64,000 nt of DNA from Daldinia sp. FL1419 (taxonomy: Eukaryota; Ascomycota; Sordariomycetes; Xylariales; Hypoxylaceae). Position numbers and translations under genes: made by a program. Shown here in pieces: positions 11,201 to 23,300 of the stretch (positions are counted from its first letter, which is position 1; each line of letters begins with the position of its first letter). The stretch is taken from NCBI GenBank assembly GCA_025201765.1, contig MU623491.1, positions 17,773 through 81,772 of the forward strand, read 5' to 3'. The notes beneath the pieces were generated by a model that was given only the letters and a program-made list of their open reading frames with translations, had not been told where the DNA came from and did not search any database.

Positions 11201-12229
11201 GGGGACGTCTTTCTTTTAGAAAAGAATTTTTTAAAAAAAACGTCAGCACTCTTTTTCGAATTGAGTAGCCAACAATTTCGGAGTTGGCGACGAATTCGTG
11301 TGAAAATTTACACAAACACCAAGACAAGAGATCCACATGCTACCAATATAAGGGAATTCGTGAGAGTTTGATATCATACCTCGATCAACCTTGGACAGGT
11401 TCGATTTAACGATTTTCATACTCCCATCTTACTTCGGTGTGGTGACTGCATCAAATCCAGGTCACCTTATATTCTCCTCGGCGTTCATTTAGAGATTCCG
11501 AAGAGGCGTCAACTGGAAATCCCGAAATTCTACGCCTCACTATCTTCCCCCGCGGCTAGTGCATTTCGCATTTTCTGTGAAGTAAACGGTTAAAGTGTTT
11601 TGCAACAGCAACCTTAGATTCGCAACTACTGGATTCGGTCATCTTGGACTGCTTGGCCATTTAACGTAACGATACACCTAGTCTGAAAGGGGGGACCCCG
11701 CGATCTCACAGGATCACATCAGGTTGTTTCGCCAGGACCCAACCATATTGTCCACCTGCCTAATCAGGGTGACATCGTCTCCTGCACAAGCGTCCGTTAA
11801 GCGCGTCCAAAGGTGGTATCCGTCACCCGCTTGAAATAGGTTGTAGCATACTTGCTGTCACTATATCCTTTCATTCAACTCAGGGTTGTCGCATTGTCCG
11901 ACTTTGACAATCTCAACTTTGGGCTTTAGGCATCGCATCTTACCCTATCGCCTTCCCGTGAAGAAAAACCCGACTTTTAAAGTGGATTAACGCAGGTCGG
12001 AGAAAGTTTGTAGGGCGCGATTTTTTCAGGTCCGATTAAACCAGCTTACGTTGAAGGGTATCGGTCTTTTCTAAGCTGGATTCCCGCGTCTGGGTGGCAC
12101 AACATAAATCCAACGCCATACCGAGCCTCCTCCTGTGTTTCGCCTTATATTCTGGAAATCTTCCAGGGTAGAACAAACTAGTCCTTAATTATCTTCAACA
12201 CTAAAATATTCTTGAAACCGTCAGCCATC
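8235..12229. other. Gene-poor interval and leader of the 12.2 kb gene
   Basis: Nearly 4 kb with no convincing gene. Open frames at 9024-9458 (-), 10862-11371 (+) and elsewhere lack domains and typical fungal codon pattern, and overlap other frames. A long pyrimidine tract (TTTCTTTC followed by a run of about 17 T) lies at 10799-10840, and CT-rich DNA continues to about 11000. Such tracts are common in fungal promoters, so a distant transcription start with a long 5' leader for the gene at 12230 is possible but not shown. Confidence 0.4.
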
Positions 12230-13114
12230 ATGTCTCTTGCGCGCGCCTTTACGACGAGGCGAAAGCAGTCCTCGCAGGATCTAGGCATATTGCCGCAACG
12301 GAGCAACACCACCTCTAAGAATAACTCTGCGGCAATTCGCAATAAAATATCTAGTCCTATGGCCCTTACCCACACGACTAATATGCTCGCATATAATGCA
12401 CCGGATTTATATCCTCGATCAGAAGCTTCACCAATTGAGTCCACCAAATCCGACGATTCTTCTTCTGATAGCCCCCGTACTAGCGCATCGTCACCGCCGA
12501 CCAGTCCTGATATCCCATCAGCAGATCGATCAGTTACGCCAGAGCCCAATCACCTTTCGTGCTATTTTATCGCTTCGGGCCAACCCAAGACGCCTTCCAG
12601 TACCAACAACGAAGCGCCAAGTATTCCAAAGCGATCACCATCGCATACCAAGAAGGCCTCAATCGACAACCTAGCAAACAAGTTTTCACGTCTTTCTAAC
12701 CAATCCGGCAAGTCCGTCTCTACTAAGGCGAGTTTCTCGCTATCGCGCTCGTCATCAACCTCGACGACGGCCACTTCCATCTCATCTGGATCTTTCTCTC
12801 GCAAACCATCTGTGTCTTCTGCGGTACCCCCCATGCCTCCTGTAGTCACATCGCCACCCCCGGCTCGTCCTACTTACCGCCGGGACTATTCTGAGAGCCA
12901 GCACCCTTTTGGTAACGAGCTGGCACAGGTGTCAGAACTCGCGGAGGAACTGGGCGTTAAGGACAAGATGCAGATTATCGACGAGGAAGAGCAAGAGCTT
13001 CTTGCTCGAGGTCTTTGCAGATTCCGGCCCGAAGATTACCTGGCTGAGGTCCAAGGACTTTTCGCAACTTTCTTCAAGCCCGAACCAGCCGAGATAGAGC
13101 AGGCATGGATTTAA
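12230..13114 (+). CDS. Serine-rich fungal protein of unknown function
   Basis: A 294-residue single-exon frame. I chose the ATG at 12230 because it sits in a good context (GCCATCATGTC) and no ATG lies upstream in frame. The first ~220 residues are Ser/Thr/Pro-rich and probably disordered, with several SP/TP sites and stretches such as SLSRSSSTSTTATSISS. The last ~70 residues look folded: ELAQVSELAEELGVKDKMQ, then DEEEQELLARGLCRFRPEDYLAEVQGLFATFF, which predicts two or three amphipathic helices. The N-terminus (MSLARAFTTRRKQSSQ) is basic and could act as a targeting or membrane-binding segment. I do not recognise the family. Conservation is most likely in the C-terminal helical region. No neighbours point to a function. 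Confidence 0.7.
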   Translation: MSLARAFTTRRKQSSQDLGILPQRSNTTSKNNSAAIRNKISSPMALTHTTNMLAYNAPDLYPRSEASPIESTKSDDSSSDSPRTSASSPPTSPDIPSADRSVTPEPNHLSCYFIASGQPKTPSSTNNEAPSIPKRSPSHTKKASIDNLANKFSRLSNQSGKSVSTKASFSLSRSSSTSTTATSISSGSFSRKPSVSSAVPPMPPVVTSPPPARPTYRRDYSESQHPFGNELAQVSELAEELGVKDKMQIIDEEEQELLARGLCRFRPEDYLAEVQGLFATFFKPEPAEIEQAWI

Positions 13115-15858
13115 AACGGTACAATTTACGTTTCGCCCGAATCTCACCGCCGGAGTTTCGGGAGTAGCATTATATGCGGCATTTCAATGTATATATTTTG
13201 GACAGTCGACTACGATTCTGCGCACAAACCTACCTCACAAAAAGGTCTCGGTATAAAGGGACCCGGCGATTAAGATTTACGGGTTCAAGTTGCGGAGTTT
13301 GGTCTGATATTACACGCAGGGCGAGGTTCAAAGAAGGGAACCAAGGCGTTCGAGACAGGGTTGAAATTTGTGGTCTAATACCCAGACACTTAGCACTAGA
13401 CCTATACTGGTCATTTTTCTTCTGTTATACGTCGAGTTTGATGGATTGGGGTGGAATATATCGTCTATGAAGCACTTCTTTACCAAGGCTCAAGCTATGT
13501 TAAAGAATCGGTGTGGACATACACCCATTTATTTATGAATCACATTTACGTAGTGTCAAGCGATGAACTCGACATTATGTGCGCATGAATTTATGATTGT
13601 TATATCTAGACGATTTCGATTCTTTGCTAGTCCCTTGCTGATTATAGCACGGCGTGATTTGTAGTATAACTATCGACTTTAAAAACGAACTTACGGGGAC
13701 GACCTCTACCTAACCTCGAGGTTAACGGGTAATTGGCACGCGATTTGAGCTATAATTAGCGTGTTGAGAATTTTCAAGTTTTTGATATTAATACAATAAC
13801 AGAGCATGTTCTAGAGCAGTCCGCCAACGATTAGGCTAATCTATATCGGATGGGCATTGTGAGGTCTATGGATGCCGTTGAATATGCTCACGATATCACC
13901 ACACATCATTCCTGGAGCTATTTCAGTTTGGTATGTTACATAAGGTAACTAACCTGGAGAGGTGACCTTTGTATGTAGTGGCATGATACATTCCCCGCAC
14001 AACAGATGGTTTGCTGCACAGCGGAGAGGAGTCCCCTCATTGGACGTCGGCCTCCGAGGTGGTTCACGATAAGAATCTCCTCCTTGTTGTGGTATAGCAT
14101 CGGCGTTTGTATTATCCAAGCAGGCCTTAGAGCAAGCAGTATGGCCGAGATGTGCATGCACACGTGCGAATATGACCCGCATGACCAGACTTGGAAGTGG
14201 TCAACGAAAGACATATAGCCCGGTGATCCGAACAGGTCGAACGCGCAAGAGGCACTTACACAGTTGCGTGTAAGGGGGAATGATGTAAGTCTCTATAAGC
14301 TTCCCCAAGTCCGGAATCATCGGACTAGTGAGACGTAAGCTCTCACTAAAGCTTGGTAAAAAGGATGGCATGACGGCTTGGATGGAGAAGTCGTCTAAGA
14401 CATAAGACATCAGAACCTTATCTCAGCAGATCGGACCCCAAGCTGTCGGTCAAAAAGACCCATGTTAGGTAGTAACATAATAATGTAAGCTAGCGTGTGT
14501 GTAGAGTTTCTACTCTTCGGTCTATCTTAACGTATGATGGTTGCTAAAATAAAGTAAAATAAAATAAAAACTAAAATCTTGTTGTCGTCTTCGGTTCCGA
14601 AAATAGCTACTTGCATAGAGTAAATCATGACGATCTCGACGTGGCTCGGCCTATGCCGACGGGTCTATGCAGGTATACAAATATTATATGCCTTCCCGAT
14701 TCCGATAAAGAGCATCGTGATACGCGGCGGTTGGACGTAAATTGAATCGTTTCAAGATACTTACTATAGTAGTAGGTTGATCGACGAGTTGTAGCCGTGG
14801 CCGCGGCCGTGGCGCCGGCGAGTCCCCGTCACGGACAGAGAGCACTGCCTTGGGTAGGTAGCTACCTATATTCCCAACCCGATAACCTACCGAATTATCT
14901 CTGCATTGGGTAGTAGACACGTCTTATGCGCATCCTAGTCGTGACGTCTCCGCATCTGTGTTTGAAGACTCGGGCGACGAGAACAGCGGAAACGAGCCTG
15001 GTGGGAATGAATGTATGCGGCTCGTAGAATGTAGCGAGTTTTGGTGGTTGATTCTCGGTTTCATGTCGTACTAGAGTGCCTAAGGTTAGGTAGATAAGAT
15101 TAGGGAAGTTATAAAAAGAAGCATATTTCCGTAGTTACTTATTTTTTTTTTTTTCTTTTACTTTTTTTTAGGAATATCTGATCACGAGACGAAGTGTCGA
15201 TGTTTTGATTTTTTACCAACGAACTGGGTTATGATGCTAGTAGTTAATTAGAACTTAGACTTTAACTTCAACTCAAGCTTTCTGTAATTAATCCGTACAC
15301 AAGTGTATATAGTGTATAGTGTATAGCAACTTCGGCTATGCATGTTTTTGTACGGACGAGAAAGACCCAACATTGAAACACCTACATAGGTACATATGTA
15401 GTAAATGGCATCTAATTTGTACAACTTCCAAGGAACGGGCATTAGCGTATAGGTAGGTACCTCCATATTAGTTATGTACACTAGTATACGTAGTGACGTA
15501 CAATACCACAGGCACCGCAGTGGAGAACCGGCATTAACTGCGTGCAATGCAACCACTAAAATTAGCAATCAGCAATTAGCACGCTGGGATATTGATGGAT
15601 TTGATCAAATCCACTAAAGCTAGGCCCCCCGTATGCCCCTGAAGCCCTTTCGAAAAACCCCCTAAATCAACGTGGGTACGACGCAGTTGACGTATGTCCA
15701 CATAACACAACTTCCATATTCTTTTTTTTTCTCCTTTACCCTTTCCATTCTTGGCTTTTTTTTTTCGCTTTGGTCCTTGTCTTGTCCTTGTCTTGTTTCG
15801 TCTCGCACAAAGCAAGCGAACCAACAACTCTCGTTTTTACACCCCTTTTTGTCGAGAA
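13115..15858. other. Intergenic, no gene seen
   Basis: About 2.7 kb without a supported gene. Small frames at 13174-13470, 13936-14218 and 15248-15883 are uncharacterised and overlap on opposite strands. Notable sequence is a CCGCGGCCGTGGCGCCGG-like GC patch at 14796-14820, T-rich tracts at 15143-15170 and at 15721-15765 just upstream of the deacetylase, and short TAGGTA/TACCTA motifs around 15384-15465. Confidence 0.4.
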
Positions 15859-16035
15859 ATGCTCCCTTCGTCAAACGGTACACGCATGACGAACGAGTCC
15901 GAGCTCAATCCCGAGTCCTGTCGTACTTGTTCCGGAAGTAATAGTAGGAATAGTAAGACAAGTTGCTATACCGCATCCGCATCCACATCCGCGAGCCGAG
16001 GGCCTCTCCAATCGATGTCCGAGCCGCCATCCTGA
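15859..16035 (+). other. Possible upstream ORF of the deacetylase gene
   Basis: A 58-codon frame starts at 15859 and stops 63 bp before the deacetylase ATG. It follows a CT-rich promoter-like stretch, so it could lie in the 5' leader and act as a translated upstream ORF. Its product is Ser-rich with no domain. It could equally be chance. Confidence 0.25.
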
Positions 16036-16098
16036 GCTATTTAGATATATCCCCCCCCGTCGAATGCTACCCTCCCTTGATCCACTCGCCTGAAGCAA

Positions 16099-16905
16099 AT
16101 GCTGCGCCTGCCCGCGCTCTTCCGCCTGCCCTCCAAGCTACGGCGCCGGGCCCGCCGCCGAAGGATGACAACCCTGCTCTCCCTAATCGTCATCCTAGGC
16201 CTGCTGGTCGTCCCTTTCTACGTCGTATACAAGCCCCCGCGCTCTCTGATCCGGTACTTCGCACGGCGCTGGCCCGACGTCCTATGGGAGGTTCCCTCCA
16301 CCGATCAAAAGGTCGTAGCCCTGACTATCGACGACGCTCCCTCGGAACACACGCAGGAGATCCTCGCCGTTCTTAACGGCCACGAGGCTACGGCCACTTT
16401 CTTCGTTATTGGCGGACAGGTACCCGGTCGAGAGGAGACGTTGGCGGATATTGTACGCAGCGGAAGTGAACTGGGGAACCATGCGATGCACGATGAGCCG
16501 TCCCGCGCCCTGTCGGACGAGGAGTTGACGACACAAATAGAAACAGTGCGAGAGCGTATCCGGGCTGCGTACGCGACGGCTAATAGCGTCGAGAACCCCA
16601 AGATGCCGCCGCAATATTTCCGGCCCGGATCAGGCTTCTTCAGCGATCGAATGCGTGCGTTGGTTGATAAGCTAGGGTACCGAATAGTACTCGGTAGCGT
16701 GTATCCGCACGATGCGCAGATTTCGTGGTCGTGGCTCAACGCGCGGCATATCTTGAGCATGGTGCGTCCCGGGTCAATTATCGTGTGCCACGATCGTCGT
16801 GGTTGGACGGCGCCGATGTTGCGAACAGTATTGAAGAAGTTGAAGAAAGATGGATATCGGGTTGTTAGCTTAACGGAGATGCTCGAGATAACGGGGCAGC
16901 GCTGA
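16099..16905 (+). CDS. Membrane-anchored NodB-type polysaccharide (chitin) deacetylase-like protein
   Basis: A 268-residue frame. The N-terminus is strongly basic (RRRARRRR), followed by one hydrophobic segment at about residues 23-45, which suggests a type II membrane anchor with the catalytic domain outside or lumenal. The NodB homology domain follows: TIDDAP (76-81, the T-D-D motif with the base and a metal Asp), GNHAMHDEPS (126-135, the metal-histidine motif), FRPGSGFF (174-181, the R-P-G loop) and IIVCHD (227-232, the C-terminal His motif). Members remove acetyl groups from chitin-type or other N-acetylated polysaccharides in the cell wall. The histidine motif is H-x2-H rather than the classical H-S/T-x-x-H, so substrate and even activity are uncertain. 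It is convergent with the trans-sulfuration enzyme gene. Confidence 0.85.
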   Translation: MLRLPALFRLPSKLRRRARRRRMTTLLSLIVILGLLVVPFYVVYKPPRSLIRYFARRWPDVLWEVPSTDQKVVALTIDDAPSEHTQEILAVLNGHEATATFFVIGGQVPGREETLADIVRSGSELGNHAMHDEPSRALSDEELTTQIETVRERIRAAYATANSVENPKMPPQYFRPGSGFFSDRMRALVDKLGYRIVLGSVYPHDAQISWSWLNARHILSMVRPGSIIVCHDRRGWTAPMLRTVLKKLKKDGYRVVSLTEMLEITGQR

Positions 16906-17786
16906 ATTTTTTTATACCGGCAGCATAATTCTAGAGGATCCCCGTGAACGAGGAATGTATATCATAAAGACGTGCGGAAAGAGGACGAAGCGATCTAATA
17001 CGGCGGCAACCTCTATTATCACTCTGTCGACATTCAACAGAGCCGGCCGCATCCCAACAGCGTGTTATCATTTCGCACCATTCAGCGCCACTTACTGGAA
17101 TAGAGACTACCCAAGGCTAAGGTAGACTGAGTCGCCCAGCGTGTTTTATTCTAACGTTAGCGGTGCAACCAGCGTGGAAATCAGACCTACGCATGAATAG
17201 GGCATGGGAGGGTGTGTGTGTGTGTGTACGCATAAGAAGCGTTGTATACAAATCATTGCATAATCCCCATTTACGAACTAGATGCTCCGAAGAGAGCCGG
17301 TACCAGGATTACGGACAGCTGGTCTGGCTTAGAAGGATAGGGTATGAATAATGAAGAGTTGGGTTGTTAATACAGCGAGCCTAGAGGCTTGGGATAGATG
17401 TTGTTACACTGTTAATCTGGGCTATAGGCGGGGTTGAAAGTGTATAACACTGTGGCTTGTCCGTAATTATTATAGAATATATTATTCTACAAGCTCTGAA
17501 TCTATGTCTCGAGTTGAGTGTGCAAGTTCGCACTATTCTTGTAGCTGTATTAAGGTATTAGGGGTGGTCCTTTTTCAACATCTAGGGAACTAGAACCTAC
17601 GAGTCTGAGCAGTTCGATATAAACCTCAACCTTCCTGACGAAACGCAGGCTACATACTTCAAAGTAGTTAATATTCTAACCGTAGCATTCTAATCTATAT
17701 AGTTGCCCCAAGATATCTTTCAGAGCGGATAGCTTTTATAGCATCCTCTTCGCGCTCGTACATTTCCTCGTCGATGTTACCCCTAT
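16906..17786. other. Convergent intergenic interval
   Basis: About 880 bp between the stop codons of two convergent genes. It holds a (GT)n microsatellite at 17211-17227 and AT-rich 3' flanks on both sides. No gene seen. Confidence 0.45.
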
Positions 17787-19284
17787 TTACACTCCCCCAA
17801 TCAGATTCGCACCACCACCGGCAGCAACCTTCGCACTGGCATCCCTCTTCTTCTTTTCCTCCCTCAACGCCTCGAACCCTCTCACCAAGTCATCCTTCAA
17901 GTCCTCAAAACCCTCCAATCCGATACTGAACCGCAACAACCTCTTGTCTACCCCCGCATCCGTCATCGCCCTCCACTCGATCAGCGACTCGACGCCTCCG
18001 AGGCTAGTAGCGTGGTGGAACAGCGCCAGCTTGCTGGGTAGTTTTCTCGCGTCGTCCGAGTCGCGCAGGTACACGGCGAACACGGGGCCAAACCCCCCCG
18101 GCATCTGCTGCGTCAGCCATCCGTCTTCCAACTCGGCTTTCTGCAAACTAGCATGCCGCACCCGGTCCACGTACTCCGCCACCACGCTCCCCTCCCGTCT
18201 ACTCTCCGCATCCAGCCACGCGACCAGCTTCTCCGCATCGGCGCTCTGCTTCCGCACGCGCACCTCCAGGGTCCGTAGACTGCGCACGCCGAGCCAGCCC
18301 TCGAAACTCCCCATCACGGACCCGAGCACCAGCCGCTCCTCGCGCAGCCCCGGGACCCAGGACGCCGCGTGGCGCGGGTGGATCGCGAGCACGCCGCACA
18401 GCATGTCGCTGTGCCCGCCGAAGTACTTGGTGCCGCTGTGCATGACGACGTCCGCGCCGAAGAGGAACGGGTCTTGCAGCGGCGGGGGGGCCAGGGTCGC
18501 GTCTACGCTTAGGATGCAGCCCCTCTCGTGGGCTTTGTCTGCGTAGTACCGCAGGTTGCGCGCCTCGCCCGTGGGGTTTAGCGGCGTTTCGACGTGCACC
18601 ACGTCCCCGGGCTGGAGCGCGGAGAAGTCGTCGTCGAGCGTGATGGTGCTGAGCCCGGTGAGCTTGGAGAGAACCTTGATAACCCCGTGGCATCCGTGGT
18701 AGCCCTCGGTGATGGCGACGCGCTTGGGGTTGAGGTGCACTAGCAGCGCGTGGAAGGCGGATAGGCCCGAGGAGTAGGTCAGTACCGACCCGTGGAGGAT
18801 AGACGTTAGCACGGCTTCGAGACGGCTGGTGTTGGGGGCCGTGTCACGGGAGTAGACGTGAGAGTCGTAAGGGTTGTTGGGCTGGTTTGCTTGTTAGCTA
18901 TTGGTTTTTTCTTTCTGCGCATCATTGTTTCCTGGGACGGCATGAAGCGAAAATATAATCAAAGGGGAAGGGGGCGGCAATAAAACATACGTTGATATTA
19001 GTCCAAGGCTTAAGCTCATCCGGATCGTCGTTATACCGAAACGTAGTCGAGACGTGTATAGGCGGGGCGACAGACTGGTGCGAGTTGAGAAAGTCGTCGG
19101 CGTGAATAGTCTGCGCCGACAACGAGAGATGCTGGAATCTGGAAGCCAACGCAGAAGCTGTCACCGGCGTTTCTGTCTCGTCTAAACCAACGACCGGTTT
19201 CTCGTGGGCAATACCCTCGACGAGCTCCGGCTTAGCGGCATCTTGCACGGAAACTCCGTGTGCGGTGCTCTCCTCTGCCGCCAT
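17787..19284 (-). CDS. PLP-dependent Cys/Met-metabolism (trans-sulfuration type) enzyme
   Basis: Two exons, 19284-18991 and 18881-17787, joined in phase give 462 residues. The 109 nt intron has GTATGT at the donor and AACCAG at the acceptor. The fold-type I PLP signature is present: SSGLSAF near residue 136, D-A-T in SVDATLAPP, and MHSGTKYFGGHSD, whose lysine (about 250) should bind PLP. The family includes cystathionine gamma-synthase, beta-lyase and gamma-lyase, which move sulfur between cysteine and homocysteine. The SSGLSAF-H...YHGCHGVIKVLSKLTG block resembles the poorly characterised yeast YHR112C-type branch more than the classical enzymes, so I do not assign a specific reaction. The first ~70 residues are a low-complexity extension beyond the catalytic domain. 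GC content and codon use in exon 2 are notably high. It is convergent with the deacetylase gene. Confidence 0.85.
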
Positions 19285-20363
19285 GATTCCGTCTTCTTCC
19301 GATCGCTCGAGCCTGATATCTTTTTGACTGGTCGACTTGGAAAATGTGTGTTTTGGTTGGCTGTGGTATAATTAAGGAGCCTCGATTTTTGCGTCGAATA
19401 TATACCAAGCTAGGTTATGACGACACTTGAAATATTACCGTTAATAAATACGAGAGGGCGAGGTTAGAAGGATAGTTGCGGTTTAGAAAGTAGGTCGTAT
19501 AACTGTCACCGAAGACGAATGTTACTAGTTAGAAGCACAGTTCTCCACTATGACAACTTATCGAACCTATCAACAGACGTATTATTACAAGTTAGAGCTC
19601 TCGGGATTGACTTGGTATTAGACCGGACGATACGCCAACGTTACGCCATTGTTGTGTGCGGGCGGATTCCAAGGTTGTATGGGGTTTTTAATGGAGAATA
19701 ATAGAATAATAGCGCCCGAAGTCGATTCCCGCTCCGTTATCGGGAGTTCCCGTCGTCGTTTATTATACCTTTGTACAACCCGGAATACCGAGATTCCTCA
19801 AGGTTAATAGGTATGTACCTAGGTATATACCAAAGCTGTAAAGTCACCAAAGGTCGAATAGGAGGCTCTGTGGTAGGCTTCTAGTATACGCTACTATAAA
19901 TTGTATATTATTAAATCTTCCATTTTCATCCCTCCCCTCACCCCTTGCCTCCTTTCCCCTCCTTTCCCTCCTTCCCCTCCTTCCACATGCAATTATATAT
20001 GCTACGCCCTTCCGCTGACATGTACCATATTTCCAACCCCCTATATTGTATCCTCGCCAATTTTTGTACGCCATCGCTTGACACAAGGCCACTCGTCATG
20101 TACGAGCAAAAAAAAAAGAAAAAGAAAAAGGGACATGGTAAAAGGCATCGAAACATCGTTGCCCTAAGATGTGAGTGATCATATCCTAAGCGCCTTGCTA
20201 GTCCCAACCGCAAATTTTCAAACCGCCTCGCTGAAATTCCTATTATAGCCCTTACCAAAGGGCTCCTCGACTCTATACATCCGCTCCTATACAGCGGTCC
20301 AAAGAAATTCGTTACACGTAAATATGTAATACTAATGTGTAAGTATGTGTATTTGTGACATGT
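19285..20363. other. Intergenic, no gene seen
   Basis: About 1.1 kb between the start of the trans-sulfuration gene and the stop of the TRP-like gene, both on the minus strand. It contains the trans-sulfuration gene's promoter, a polypyrimidine run (CCTCCTTTCCCTCC type) at 19927-19985, and a palindromic TACCTAGGTA-type motif near 19815. No coding potential is convincing. Confidence 0.4.
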
Positions 20364-23300
20364 TTAGTGATCAGATCGCCTAGATACCGACGAGCCAGGG
20401 CTTGGTTTCCTCGACACGTCCACCACCTCTGCTGAGCTTCCGAGTAGATCTACCCCTTGGCTGGGTTCGACTCGGCTGATGTTGTGCTGATGTACGTAGC
20501 CGTAGCTTGTAGGTCTGTCTTCCGTACCGTCGGTCGAGGGTACGTGGTTGGAGGCTTCCGTCCCCGCCGTCGACGATATAGAAAGGCGCTTCTGCGAATT
20601 AGTTCGGTCAAATGGTAATCTTGCTGAGGTACTTCCGGCCGGCCCCGTGTTGTTAGATTGTGTTGGTACCATTGGTGCCCCCAAGGTCGGCGCGACATCG
20701 ATAAGCTGTCTACCTTCTAACGGGTTTACGCTAGAATTTCGCTTCGAGCTCTTTCTAGGCACCTCAGGCACTATGGGCGCTTCCTCAATCCCTGATGGAG
20801 CCTTCACTGTTCTTTGTGATGGATGCCTGCTTGCTTTAGAATGCATTCTACTGGGGATTCTAAAGCTTTCGCCAGCGTCGAGATCAGGTAAAAGGGGCGG
20901 GTTTTCGGCGACTTTAGGTACCTCGGCTTCCGTCTCATCGTCTGATCGGGGCTCGCCATCTGATTGAGGGTCGCCATCTTCGTTGAGCAATTCGCCTCCA
21001 GCACTATCTTCGGCAACGTGCTTGGTCTTCTTCGACTTCGGCGTATCTTCTTCGTCATCGCTCTCTATCGGGCCATTCCGAAGTACACCCATTGCTACGG
21101 GTATGCCCTCCGGTGGTTCCTCGGCAAGCTCGCCATTTCTGGCTCTCATCGCGGGCGGCATTCGGGCACTTCTGACTACTTCAAACCCTTTGCCCTTCTC
21201 TTTGGTCTTACCACCAAAGAGGCGTTTAAGCCATCCCGTGGCAGTTGCGACTGGACTGGTAGGGTCTGCTGGACCGGTACCTAACTTGCGACCCGGTCCC
21301 TCCGAATTCAATGCTGGGCCCCTTACTCCGTAGTAAAAATCGACTTCACGGGTCGAGTAGTCCGGCCTGGGCGCAAAAACTGGTATGTATGGCGCGGGCG
21401 CTGGGGGTGGGTTTATCTTCCCTACAGGTGATCCGTCGTCATCTCCACCTGTCGGTGATCCCACAGGTTCGCCCAACCGATGATTCGATATATCAATGCT
21501 GGCTAGGGAACTACGCGCTCGATTTGGTGACGAGGAGCCCAACTCGTCAATGGTCGCTCGGCGAGCACGTGGGGGGCGATAATAGGGATCGGCCGTGGGC
21601 TGGGGGCGGGTAGCTTGTCCCGGAGACGGTAGGAAAGAGAATGTGCTGGCATCTCCAGGGGTTGTCGTCGTCGGAGTGAAAGCACCGCCACTACCGAGCG
21701 GAATCGAATACGCGTCCAGGCTTCGGGCATCGAGAGCACTCGAGCTCCTCTGGTTGGGGCCGGCGAGCATCCCGATGCTGCCTGCCGATTCACTCCTGAC
21801 ACGCCCGTACCCGCGCTTCGTCGCAGTTTCAGAGGTTAACATTGCAGTACTGCTGAGTTGACTTTGACGGGATGGGCCACCACGACGGTCCACACGCCTG
21901 GATAGTTGACGAGCACCGAAGATCTTAGAAAGACCGCCTCTTCTTTGTCCGTCGATGTGATCGCCTCCAGCACCTAATAGCCGTGCGATGACTTCGATAA
22001 TCGTCTGCAGCGCATTTAGAAGGAAGCCGAAAACTAGCACACATGCATGGATTAGTAGGATCACATAGCCGATCCAGCTCTTCTGGCCCTCTGAAACCCC
22101 TAAGCTTGGTGTGAACGCTACCATGAGTATCACGGACACGAAGCGGACCACTGAAAATCCTGTGTGGTAGGCATTCATCGATGTGGGCGAGTGAAAAGGT
22201 CGGAACGCGTGAAGCGTTAGTATTTGAATCACCTCGCATACAGCTAATATTACTACCTGCGCCGTACCCGATGGTTGTACTGCACCAATTGCGATGCCCC
22301 GCAGTATTGTCAATATGATTGGTATTAACGCGAAAGCGGCCGCTTCATCGGAATATGTATTGTAAAGAGGTCCATAAAGAAGCACGGTCGGCAAGTCGTC
22401 AAACAAGTGCGCCCTAGGCTTGGTACTTATAATCAGGTATATGAGCCATATCGCAAATCCGATGATCAAAACCAGAGTAAGAACAGCCAGTCCTACGAGA
22501 TATCCTGCAGAACGATCTGCAACCACCAGTTGGAAAGCAGTTAGGGCGACAATGGGAAGTAGAAAATAGCCAAAAACGATTCGAATGATGTTGCCCATCG
22601 AGAAAGGTATGTTCTTGGATCGAAGATCTTCCTCGGGAACATGGCTGATATATCGAAATAGCCACCGAACAAAGAACCAGATTTGTAATAACAAGAGGAT
22701 GGCACCAATAATGACCAACAGCCATACCATCATACCAGCCCAAATATCTTCGACCTCAGCCATACCCTCTAATTGCGCGGTATGTTCGAGGCCGTACTTG
22801 CCTTCGGTCTTATAGAGGCCGTCAACGAGACTCTGCCAAGGCTCCGCCTTGGAAACAAAACTCTGGTTAAACATCAAGGCGGACCACGACACCTGGCTTG
22901 CAACCGGCTGATAGAATCCAGGGTATTCCAAGGTAAGACTGCCAGTGAGAAGAATGAACTGGATGTACTGAAGACAGTCACCAAACCCGGGGGTAACCAG
23001 ACGTAGAAGATCGGGGTCTCTGCCGTAGTTTGATGTCCAATGGAAAACGTCACTGGTGCCCCATGGACTGAAGATTCCTGCGAAGGCTGTCGCGAACCCC
23101 ACCGAAATTAACACAAATAACGGGACAAACTTGAGAGACCAAGCTATTCCACCCAGATCCGGCGTGAGAATTGTCGAGACACATCCAATCGTAGTCTTCC
23201 CAGAATCACCATACCAAATTATGAAAGTAGGAGCGAATGACGTAAATGCATAGGTGGAAGAGAAGTCATTCGTAAGGTTAAAAGAAGGGAAATCGTAGGG

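Noticed and set aside
10862..11371. Plus-strand 169-codon frame after the T tract
   Set aside because: Phe/Leu/Ser-rich composition from pyrimidine-rich promoter-like DNA; no motif or exon neighbours.
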